Source: CALMFT01 sp964563595 (GTDB lineage Bacteria; Patescibacteriota; Gracilibacteria; Absconditabacterales; Absconditicoccaceae). Taken from it: a stretch of DNA of 6,905 nt. The position numbers and the translations under genes were made by a program. The notes below the pieces were generated by a model. The model had not been told where the DNA came from, ran no database searches, and saw only the letters and a program-made list of their open reading frames with translations. Shown piece after piece: positions 1 to 6,831 of this stretch (position 1 is its first letter; every line of letters begins with the position of its first letter). The stretch covers positions 1 through 6,905 of the forward strand of contig CAZLWR010000039.1 of the NCBI GenBank assembly GCA_964563595.1, read 5' to 3'.

Positions 1-89
1 GAAAGTGACCCAAGACTAGCATGATCACTAAAGATATGTCAGACTTTGAAAACAATATTATAACTGTCTCCGAAGACACCGCTCAATAA
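1..89 (+). CDS. C-terminal tail of an unidentified protein (partial)
   Basis: The frame starting at base 3 is open with TGA read as glycine (one TGA at 6-8) and ends at TAA 87-89. The visible tail is about 28 residues, hydrophilic and acidic, ending ...SEDTAQ. No family can be recognised from so short a piece. It lies 42 bases upstream of queA on the same strand, so it may be the preceding gene of the same operon. An alternative is a very short ORF starting at the ATG at 21. The call rests only on the open frame and its sensible position before queA. Confidence 0.4.
37..45. repeat. TGTCWGACA-type odd palindrome (one mismatch)
   Basis: TGTCAGACT matches the nine-base odd palindrome TGTC-W-GACA at eight of nine positions. 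It sits inside the partial gene at the left edge. It is the only copy in the left 2.5 kb of the window. Confidence 0.5.
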
Positions 90-131
90 TGGGGCAGGGA
101 TAATAAGAATTTACAACAAATGATGTGTGGC

Positions 132-1304
132 ATGCAGAATATTTTTTCTTTAGAGGCATACGATTATTCTCTTCCTGAATCTCTTATTGCACAACACCCC
201 CATGAACCTCCTGATGAGTGCAAATTGTTGATATATGAAAGAAATAATCAGACTATTTCAGATACTCAATTTTCAAAGGCTTTGCAATGATTAGATCAGC
301 ATCATGTCTTGTTTTTTAATAATTCAAAAGTGGTGAAAGCCAGAATACCTCTTGCCGGTGTCACGACTATATACAAAAATAAATCTGTAAAACTCAAGGA
401 AGGGGAGTTGTTTTACTTACAAGCAGTAGGAAATAAAACTTATCAATTTTATGTCTATCCTGGAAACAAACTACAAGTATGAACTACTATTATCTTGGGG
501 AAGTATGAGCTTAGTATCGTTGATAATTTTGATCTGGGAAGGATTATTTACTTTGCATGAGATATCTTTGAGTTGCTGGAAATATATGGTCAAATGCCCT
601 TGCCTCCTTATATAGTTGATGACCGCAGCAAAGGAGATAGATATCAACCTGTTGTTGCTGCGAAGCCCTGATCTGTGGCGAGCCCTACTGCTAGTCTCCA
701 TTTTACTGCTGGATTGCTGGATGGGCTGGAATCCCAAGGGGTTATATTAGACAACATTACCCTTCATATTGGTATTGGGACCTTCAGACCTATCGAGGCG
801 GTCAATATTTTAGATCATGCCATACATACCGAATCCGTTGAGATAGATCTGGATGTTTTTAAACGTATCATGGATTATAAGCTGACTCATAAGCTTGTCA
901 TAGCCGTATGAACAACGTCTTGTAGGACCTTGGAGTCTTTGCCCTATCTGTTCAAGATCCTAGATACAGAGTTTGATTGTAGTAAGTTGCTTGATAAACA
1001 GGTATATGAATATCGATCGAACTGCTGTGATGCCATTAGCTTAGAAGAGGCTGGATACTATATTGGAGAATGAATTGGGATGGGTGGGAGGCTTATTAAC
1101 TTTCCTTGTAAACTTTATATAATACCAGGTTTTCAATTTCGTATTATTGATCAGCTTATTACTAATTTCCATCTTCCTAAGAGCTCCCTTATGGTTTTGG
1201 TCGCTGCTTTCATGGGCTACGAAGCAATGATGGAGGCGTATGACCAAGCAATAAAAAAAAACTACAGTTTCTATAGTTTCGGGGACGCCATGTGGATACA
1301 ATAA
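132..1304 (+). CDS. queA: S-adenosylmethionine:tRNA ribosyltransferase-isomerase QueA
   Basis: QueA transfers and isomerises the ribosyl group of SAM onto preQ1 in the wobble position of GUN-anticodon tRNAs, giving epoxyqueuosine. The product is cytoplasmic, 390 residues, somewhat longer than the common 340-360; the extra length lies between the VGTTS block and the PGF block, as in longer QueA forms. Visible blocks are LPESLIAQ near 15-22, PTASLHF 185-191, a TLHIGIGTFRP block, VGTTSCRTLES 259-269, PGFQF 332-336, TNFHLPKSSL 344-353 and the terminal FGDAMWI 383-389. Six TGA codons (288, 480, 558, 669, 909, 1071) encode glycine, including the expected glycines at 180 and 260. One CGA (1014-1016, residue 295) is probably Trp. 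The ATG at 132 gives a normal N-terminus; in-frame ATGs at 120 and 123 are alternatives, and none has a Shine-Dalgarno site. A weak -10 (GATAAT, 99-104) lies upstream. Confidence 0.96.
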
Positions 1305-1321
1305 TGTTTTGCTTCGTATTG

Positions 1322-1891
1322 TTATTCCTCAAACAGGTTTTTAAAGCTTTGTCCCTCGTGGGTATTGCTTTCCTCATGTGCGATAGTGGTATGAACGTGC
1401 TGATAAGTACTGTTAAGTTTGTACTTTCTCTGCAAGAAAAGGAAATCCACAACCAATCCCGCAATGAGTATTCCCGAAAGAAAGTAATATGCTCGTGTTA
1501 AGTTGATAGTTTGCGTTAAGATTGCTCTCAAGTGAATGACTACTTCTCCAAAAAATAAGAGCAATAAGATGATGAAGAGTTTTTGCATAAACCTTGCATA
1601 AATATCGTTGGATATGCCAGTGTACTGCAAGAACCAGGATTTGAATTTCCCGTTGATGCTCATGCCTGCACTAGAGGCCAATAATATAATCATCAAGATG
1701 CTTGTTTTTCGGTATTCTAGTCAAATTATTCTGATAGTTTGTACATCCCCCTCTCCTATAGGTGTAATATAAGCAATAGGAAACAATATAGCTCACAGGA
1801 AAAATATGATGACCATAAAAATATTCAGTTTATCAAAAATTCATAGTCAAGACATATAAGAAGAAATCTTGGAAGATTGATGTTTTAACAT
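1322..1891 (-). CDS. Small four-helix membrane protein, function unknown
   Basis: I do not recognise the family. With TGA as glycine the frame gives 189 residues. Four hydrophobic segments are visible at about 23-42, 63-79, 104-122 and 134-153, followed by a hydrophilic, histidine- and glutamate-rich C-terminal tail of about 35 residues. The N-terminal 20 residues are polar. Four TGA codons (1721, 1793, 1841 and 1847 as lowest coordinates) read as glycine, and a CGA at 1709-1711 (residue 61) would be Trp under the code proposed here. The start at 1891 is the first ATG after an upstream TAA; an ATG at 1855 is an alternative, and neither has a Shine-Dalgarno site. It is the last gene of the sufS-fpr-bcp unit, 76 bases after bcp, and its TAA faces the queA stop across 17 bases. 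A membrane redox or stress role is only a guess from context. Confidence 0.65.
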
Positions 1892-1967
1892 GAAATTCGT
1901 TACGAGATTAATTCGTCAAATACGATAGAGGCAAACGGTAGTTTTTGGGCTTTTGTAGTGTTTAGTG

Positions 1968-2432
1968 TTATTTCCTATCCATAACTACTTCTTGCAGTTT
2001 TTCAAGTACTTTTTTGGCATGATCGCTTACAGAGACATTTCTTCGTTCCGCTAGTATGGTTCCTTTGCTATCCAACAGGAATGTAGATCTTATAGTGCCT
2101 ATATATTTCCTTCCATACATACTTTTCTCGCCTAGAGTTTGAAACTTATTATGCAAAGTGCTATCCGTATCAGATATAAGCTGAAAGTTTAAGTTCTGTT
2201 TGCTCACAAAACCGCAATGGGATTTATGAGTATCTCTAGATACTCAGATAATTTGTGCATCCAATGATTCAAATTCTTTGGCTAGATCTCTAAAATCTCC
2301 TGCCTCTATCGTGCATCCCGAGGTATTATCTTTGGGATAAAAATAGAGCACTGTGAAGGATTTCTGAGCAAGTAGATCTTCGTAGCTCGATTGAAGTTGA
2401 TTACTGTTTGGGGTAGTAATGTGTAATTGCAT
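1968..2432 (-). CDS. bcp: Thioredoxin-dependent thiol peroxidase, Bcp/PrxQ family
   Basis: This peroxiredoxin reduces H2O2 and organic hydroperoxides using a reactive cysteine. The product is 154 residues, the usual Bcp length, though the N-terminus before the first strand is about eight residues shorter than common. The active-site block VLYFYPKDNTSGCT carries peroxidatic Cys40 with Thr37; the usual Pro is Ser. GEKSMYGRKY 101-110 and RSTFLLD 115-121 are typical, with the conserved Arg115 (AGA). The usual resolving Cys five residues after Cys40 is absent (Gly45); Cys73, in the helix after VSRDTHKSH, may replace it. One TGA (2244-2246) encodes Gly63. CGA at 2043-2045 (residue 130) falls on the Trp of the common VWRxVxxxGH block, reading here as EWRNVSVSDHA. 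It starts 23 bases after fpr with no Shine-Dalgarno site and is probably co-transcribed. Confidence 0.94.
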
Positions 2433-2455
2433 GCTATTTGTTGAACTGTTTAAAA

Positions 2456-3205
2456 TTAGTATTTTTCGAAGGAGATATTCTCTTTTGGAATGCCATATCA
2501 AGTTAATTGTTTTATCATACCCTCTACCATCTCTGGTTTGCCACAAATATACACTTTATGTGTTTCATCTCCTTGGATAGCGAGCTTCCCATGCTGTACC
2601 ATATCTTCTAGACAGTGTCAGACATAACCGTGATAATGATTTGCTAAAGAGGCTTCTGGCTGGCGAGAAAGGCAGACATTGCTTACGACACTGTCTGACG
2701 ACATTGTCAATAATGGTACAGTTTCTGATATGAGCCGCTCTTGTGACTTTTCTCCATACAGGTGAATGATGGATTTATACTGGTTGAGTTCCAATAACCT
2801 TTTGAATATTCAATAAATCGGACTTAAGCCGCTCCCGGTAGAGATAAGAATGAAGTGGTTATTTCAGGGTTGCTCAGGTAATATCATATGCCCTAAGCCT
2901 CAAATAATATCAATAGTATCCCCTTCGTGTGCATCCTGAAAAAAGTAGTTACTCGCTAAACCGTCCGGCACATACTTAATTAAAAACCCAATGGTACGAT
3001 GCTGAAGATACTCTGAATAAGTTGTACATATACTATAAGATCTTTTCACGGTCTTTCCCGCTGTGTTCAAGTGCATCATGACAAACTGTCCTTCCTGAAA
3101 ATGAAAATCCTGGCCCTGTATCTTCATTCTCAAAAAAACTACTTGCCTATTAGATGAGTAGTCTAGGGAATCAATGGTGGTCTGGTATAGTTGAGGTCTT
3201 TGCAT
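2456..3205 (-). CDS. fpr: Ferredoxin/flavodoxin-NAD(P)H reductase-like FAD oxidoreductase
   Basis: A 249-residue FAD/NAD(P) reductase of the bacterial Fpr type, which passes electrons between NAD(P)H and ferredoxin or flavodoxin. The N-terminal beta-barrel shows the FAD motif RSYSI 55-59 and the PDGLASNYF segment 80-88; the second domain has the nucleotide-binding ISTGSGLSP 121-129 and YICGKPEMVEG 219-229, and the protein ends FEKY, similar to the aromatic C-terminus of Fpr proteins. Length matches the family. Five TGA codons read as glycine (residues 102, 114, 132, 196 and 236). CGG at 2735-2737 (residue 157) is probably Trp; Arg in this protein is otherwise AGA, AGG, CGT or CGC. The ATG at 3205 lies 16 bases downstream of the tRNA-Ser 3' end, so translation must start on a transcript that also carries the tRNA. 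Whether it prefers NADH or NADPH cannot be told. Confidence 0.9.
2616..2700. repeat. Two TGTCWGACA palindromes inside fpr
   Basis: A perfect copy, TGTCAGACA, is at 2616-2624 and a one-mismatch copy, TGTCTGACG, at 2692-2700. Each is flanked by a GACAGTGTC or GACACTGTC word, giving a larger inverted relation between the two sites. In the fpr frame they are read as Val-Gly-His and Ser-Asp-Ser, so the shared bases are not explained by a shared peptide. Confidence 0.55.
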
Positions 3206-3221
3206 AATCTTTAGAATAATT

Positions 3222-3306
3222 CGGTGAGACAGGGATTCGAACCCAGGGTCCTTTGACGGACGCACGTATTCCAAACGTGTGCTTTCGACCACTCAGCCAT
3301 CTCACC
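3222..3306 (-). tRNA. tRNA-Ser (anticodon GGA)
   Basis: Read on the minus strand it folds as a type II tRNA: acceptor GGTGAGA/TCTCACC, anticodon stem CACGT/ACGTG with loop TTGGAAT (anticodon GGA at 3270-3272, reading UCC/UCU), a long variable arm with stem GTCC/GGAC, and a T-loop TTCGAAT. The discriminator is G, as expected for serine. The T stem has one U-U mismatch at its second pair. CCA is not encoded, so a CCA-adding enzyme is needed. It sits 38 bases after the sufS stop and 16 bases before the fpr start, as if embedded in the operon. Confidence 0.96.
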
Positions 3307-3344
3307 AAGAGAACACTTTGTAATTATGTAGCAGGCTATGTCAA

Positions 3345-4541
3345 CTATAGTATAGCCTTCAGGGAGTCAAAAAATAGGTCTATGTCTTCAGCGGTATTAT
3401 AAATGTAGAGAGATAATCTGATGGAACCATTATGTAATCAAAGCTGTTTGCTTAATGGATAGGCACAGTGGCCTCCTCCTCTGATACAGATATTGTTTTT
3501 GTTCATATGATCGACGATGGATTGTATTGTCAAAGATTTAGCTTTCGGAAGTAGTGAGAAGATCCCTATTTTGTCCTCTCCTGGATTGACAAGATATATT
3601 CTGTCAGACAAGGCATGTATTCTGTCAGACACTTGTTCTATGAGTTTTTGTTCGTACTTATCTCGCCAAGTGTATCATCCTATCGATTCTCGGTATTGCA
3701 TCGCGTAATAGAAACTGACAATACTGATGATATTGGGCGTACCGGGTTCAAATCTTTCAGTCTCTGGCCTAAGCGTAAACCCTTCCGTACTAACGTCGTC
3801 CACCGTTCCTCACCCAAACAATCATGGTTTCAACCTAGACAATAATGATTTTTTTATATATAAAATACCTAATCCTGTATAGGCTAAGAACTTATGTGCT
3901 GAAAAAACAAGAGCGTCACAGTCCAATACTTTTACGTCAACGGAGTAATTTGGAACTGCCTGGGAGGCGTCTACAAGGAAAAGCACGTCGGGTCAGATTA
4001 TTTTTCTTATTTTCGTTAGATCATTTTTTATGCCTAAGATGTTTGAACAAAGAGTGAGACTGACCAACTTTGTCTTAGAAGAGAGCTTTGATTCTAGCTC
4101 TTCTATATTTAACAAAAGCTGTTCAGTAAGTCCTATCCATACTATTGTCAGTCAATGTCTGACAGCTATTTGTTCCCGCACCAAGATGTTCGCATGATGT
4201 TCTGCGATGCTTAGAATAATCTCATCACCTGATGTAAAATAATCTGATGCCAAAAGTGACAAAGCAAATGTATTGATGGCGTAAGTACTATTGGGTGTGA
4301 AAATAATTTCACTGTTCGCTGCTCCTAGCAGTTTTGCTATGGCCGCCTTAGTTCAAAAGTAAATAGTGTCACTTTGTTCTGCCAAAGCATAGGAACCGCG
4401 TCCTATATTTGCATAAGAAGAAGCAATATACTCTGAGGTTTTATCAATGACGAATTGTGGTTTTTGTGTACTAGAAGCACTATCTAGATATACTAAATTG
4501 GGATTATGTTTGAAAATAGGGAAATCGTTCCTAAGGCTCAT
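3345..4541 (-). CDS. sufS: Cysteine desulfurase, SufS/Csd type
   Basis: SufS is a PLP enzyme that takes sulfur from cysteine as a persulfide and supplies Fe-S cluster assembly. The product is 398 residues, close to the usual 400-410. Visible marks are EHHAN 114-118 (PLP-stacking His), LVDASQAVP 189-197 (Asp191, Gln194), the PLP lysine Lys217 in SAHK, FEPGTPN 264-270, catalytic Cys359 in RGGGHCAYPL, and substrate-binding Arg375 in SIRLS. Seven TGA codons read as glycine, including Gly240 and Gly244. CGG at 4176-4178 (residue 122) aligns with the near-invariant Trp of HHANIVPWQ. CGA at 3690-3692 and 3663-3665 (residues 284, 293) fall on hydrophobic positions. All conserved arginines are AGA, AGG or CGC. 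The ATG at 4541 gives the standard N-terminus; there is no Shine-Dalgarno site. It is first in the minus-strand unit; no other suf genes are visible. Confidence 0.97.
3602..3631. repeat. Tandem pair of perfect TGTCAGACA palindromes in sufS
   Basis: Two perfect copies at 3602-3610 and 3623-3631, spaced 21 bases start to start (two helical turns). In sufS both are read in the same frame and give a repeated Ser-Asp-Arg-Ile peptide (306-309 and 312-315), so a local duplication may explain this pair. Confidence 0.6.
4146..4164. repeat. TGTCTGACA copy with an extra half-site, inside sufS
   Basis: A perfect copy, TGTCTGACA, at 4156-4164 is preceded by the half-site TGTCAG at 4146-4151. Together they make a six-base inverted repeat with a seven-base gap. 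The site is read as Val-Arg-His in sufS, a different frame from the 3602-3631 pair. Confidence 0.5.
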
Positions 4542-4612
4542 GATAACTTGACTTTTTATTACGATAGTGTAAATTCACTATTATTTTTTTATCTACAAAT
4601 TCAATCACTCTT
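4542..4612. promoter_or_regulatory. Divergent promoter region with 18-bp palindrome
   Basis: Seventy-one bases separate the sufS start (left) from the dioxygenase-like start (right), so both promoters must lie here or inside the genes. A perfect inverted repeat, ATAGTG-TAAATT-CACTAT, occupies 4564-4581. On the plus strand TTGACT (4548-4553) with a 16-base spacer leads to TAAATT (4570-4575), the centre of the palindrome; TATTAT (4579-4584) is an alternative -10. On the minus strand only weak -10 candidates such as TACACT are seen. A dimeric regulator binding the palindrome could control both directions; this is inference. Confidence 0.45.
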
Positions 4613-5377
4613 ATGAGTATTGCTCCAAACGAAGATGCAAATGAATCCAGAATAGAACTCACTGTCCCTTTGCTGCAAAGTTTTGTTCAGCAGATTGGAG
4701 ATGTTTTTCAATTACATTACTTAAAGAGTTTAAATAAACCCTTAAGTTTGTGAACGAAAGTTTATAACATACCTGAAACCATTAAGGTTCTACACTATTG
4801 TATAAAAATAAACCATTGAATGACATTAAAATATGACAGTATTAATGCTCCAGGTATCTCTTTGTTTGTGAATGATTGTGTAAAGGTAGCAGAGCATTTC
4901 GGCTTACCCACTGAAGATAGATATATGTATATCACTGTAGATCAAGGGCTTGTAGCGAAATCCGATACGCTTAGGACCCCAGGTTGGCACTTAGACGGTT
5001 TACAGTGAGATGAGATTGCAACCAAAGTAGAAGCCGATTATCAATTTATATGGTCAGATGCCCTCCCTACCGAATTTGTGGATCAGTCTTTCGATGTCAG
5101 CGATATAGATATCTCTAGACACAATGTATTTGATGCACTTGCTAAGCAAGTCAATGAAGAGAGTATCTATCACTTTCCTGAGAACTCCTTAGTGCTTATG
5201 AATCCCTATCATGTTCATCGTGCATCGTACGCCCAACATGACACATACAGAAGATTCTTAAGGCTTTCATTCACAAAGACACCCGTTACTTCAAAAAAGA
5301 TGACTCTTAATCCAGATATTGATTATAACTATGCTATATATTCTACCACCGGTGAAATACCCAGCCACTTACAATAA
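4613..5377 (+). CDS. Putative Fe(II)/2-oxoglutarate-dependent dioxygenase
   Basis: The frame gives 254 residues with three TGA glycines (47, 69, 132). I do not recognise a named family. The second half looks like a double-stranded beta-helix oxygenase: His126-x-Asp128 in RTPGWHLDG, a distal His (200 or 202) in NPYHVHRAS, and arginines at 213, 214 and 217 in RRFLRLSF, a reasonable distance for the 2-oxoglutarate-binding Arg. If this is right, the protein would use O2, 2-oxoglutarate and Fe(II) to hydroxylate an unknown substrate. The N-terminal 70 residues are polar to amphipathic with no signal peptide. The ATG at 4613 is the first in the frame and has no Shine-Dalgarno site; an internal ATG (4820) follows a TGA and is not needed. 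It is divergent from sufS, and its TAA is one base from the murE stop. A cupin-fold protein without oxygenase activity is an alternative. Confidence 0.6.
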
Positions 5378-5378
5378 T

Positions 5379-6698
5379 TTATGAAATATTCAGATATTCT
5401 TTCAGTTTATTCATATCATTTCGTTCTATCTTACCATAGTTAGTGAGCAGATATCTTTCATGTCATTTACCAGCACAAATGACTATATCGCCTGATTTTG
5501 CAAGATCAATGGCTAGCCTTAAGGCGTGTTCTCTAACGGGTTGTATGAAAAAATTATTTCCTTCTTGGCGATCTACTCATTTGATTATGTCTGCTATAAT
5601 TTTATTCGTGTCCTCTGACTGTGAGTCATCTTCTGTGACAATAACTACGTCAGACAGTTGTCAGACAACTTTGCCCATTTCTGCTCTCTTGTAGGTGTCT
5701 CTCAATCATGGAGCCCCAAACAAGGTGATTACTTTCCCTTTATTTTTGGTGATTTGGGCGTATTCTAAAAGAGAGTTTAAGGCGGCGGGCGTGTGAGCGA
5801 AGTCCACAATGTAATGTATCCCTTTATTCTCCAGGAGATTCACTCTTCAATCAACAGGCATAAATCACTGTAGAGAGCTTATTACTTTCTCTAAAGGTAT
5901 GCCAACCAGCAAGCCCACTGCAGTTGCTGCAAGGGCGTTATATACATTGAACTTAGCAGGAAGTTTCAAGGTCACATGATGTGATTGTCATAAATATTTC
6001 ATGTCGAATTCCGTACTATCTAGATGTTCTACAATGCTGTCAGCTTTTAGGGTGCTGCTGATATTGATTCCATAGTCTAACTGCTTATCAAAGATTATTT
6101 CGCTAAGCCATTTTCTTCCATGTTCATCGTCTTTTGGCAAAACACCAAATTTGTTCGGTAGGTTGTTTTTTACAACATTGAGGAATAGTTGTTTTTTGGT
6201 GTTTGCGTAGTCCTCTAGACTCTCATGATAATCTAAGTGTTCGGCGGTGATATTGGTCAATACTCCCAATGAAAAAGATATGCCTTCAAATCTAGATTGA
6301 GATAAGCCATGACTTGAAACCTCTATGACTGCATAATTTATCCCTTGGCTTTTCGCTTGAGAGAGTAATTTGTTGAGATCAAAGACATTGAGACTGGTCA
6401 TCTTGCTGTCGTTAAATGTACTTTGATTACCGACTTTTATATTAGCCGTACTCACCATTACGCAGTTTCCGATATTTGACTGAATGATATGATGAATAAG
6501 ATTACAAGTTGTCGTTTTCCCGTCGGTCCCGGTTACTCCAATAACAAACATTTGTGCACTGGGATTTCCGTAGAGTATGTTAGCTATTTTGGCATTCATC
6601 TTATGCCGAAATGAATAGAGAAACGTGTGTTTAACCAACGGAAACCAAACCAAATCCCAAAGGATGATCTTCTTAACAATAGTAAGTAATTTTCTCAT
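5379..6698 (-). CDS. murE: MurE-type Mur ligase (UDP-MurNAc-peptide synthetase), short form
   Basis: Mur ligases of this type add the third amino acid to UDP-MurNAc-L-Ala-D-Glu using ATP, in the cytoplasm. The product is 439 residues. The ATP loop GVTGTDGKTTT is at 54-64, unusually near the N-terminus: the UDP-binding domain (about 100 residues in E. coli MurE) is cut to about 50 partly hydrophobic residues. Next come EVSSHGL 126-132, NITAEHLDYH 149-158, the TKKQLF segment with the lysine that is carbamylated in the family (168), FNVYNALAA 250-258, VDGR 282-285, DFAHTP 299-304, FGAPGLRDTYKR 327-338 and AGKGHE 409-414. The DNPR motif of meso-diaminopimelate enzymes is DDSQ (357-360), so the amino acid added is uncertain. 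Seven TGA codons read as glycine, including invariant Gly412. CGG (6606-6608, residue 31) and CGA (5421-5423, residue 426) are probably Trp. Confidence 0.93.
5648..5667. repeat. Two TGTCWGACA-type palindromes 11 bases apart in murE
   Basis: CGTCAGACA (5648-5656, one mismatch) and TGTCAGACA (5659-5667, perfect) start 11 bases apart, about one helical turn. In murE they are read in two different frames (Ser-Asp and Val-Gly), so protein sequence does not explain the repeat. Confidence 0.6.
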
Positions 6699-6831
6699 AG
6701 GATACTAATTATATCATATAATGTATATAATCTGACATATAGTTGATTAACCTTAAATTGCAAATAAATATACCCAGGAAGGATGCTTATATTGATTATT
6801 GCTTTTTAATTATTATTTATCGTGCTTGTGC
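6699..6831. other. Intergenic region between murE and tRNA(UCG)
   Basis: These 133 very AT-rich bases hold the murE promoter at the left and probably the tRNA promoter at the right. For the tRNA, TATTAT (6811-6816) is a possible -10 that would start transcription about eight bases before the tRNA; its -35 is not clear. I see no ORF, terminator hairpin or further RNA gene here. Confidence 0.5.
6708..6716 (-). promoter_or_regulatory. Extended -10 promoter of murE
   Basis: On the minus strand TGATATAAT is a perfect -10 hexamer with the TGn extension. No good -35 is seen, which is usual for extended -10 promoters; the -35 area holds TGTCAG. Only nine bases separate the hexamer from the murE ATG at 6698, so transcription should start zero to about four bases before the ATG. 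This implies a leaderless or nearly leaderless mRNA. Confidence 0.6.

Noticed and set aside
471..737. Minus-strand ORF inside queA, and similar antisense ORFs at 1041-1301 and 1210-1464
   Set aside because: They lie opposite well-supported queA coding sequence or overlap the gene ends, and show no family motif.
1252..1260. Run of nine A near the queA end as a programmed frameshift site
   Set aside because: The normal frame continues through it to the expected FGDAMWI C-terminus, so no frameshift is needed.
132..1304. TGA read as tryptophan (translation table 4)
   Set aside because: TGA falls at invariant glycines (QueA VGTTS, MurE GKGHE), while Trp columns hold TGG, CGA or CGG.
3602..3631. 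CRISPR-like direct repeats
   Set aside because: Only two nine-base units with a 12-base gap, inside a coding gene; there is no array.
3517..4057. Plus-strand ORFs opposite sufS
   Set aside because: They are shadows of the strongly supported minus-strand sufS gene with no recognisable domain.
4564..4590. Hairpin plus T-run as a rho-independent terminator on the plus strand
   Set aside because: The six-pair stem is AT-rich and no plus-strand gene precedes it; it lies between divergent genes, so an operator is more likely.
132..6698. Many short ORFs, suggesting pseudogenes or frameshifts under the standard code
   Set aside because: The pieces join in the same frame across TGA, with glycine at conserved positions, so they are intact genes in an alternative code.
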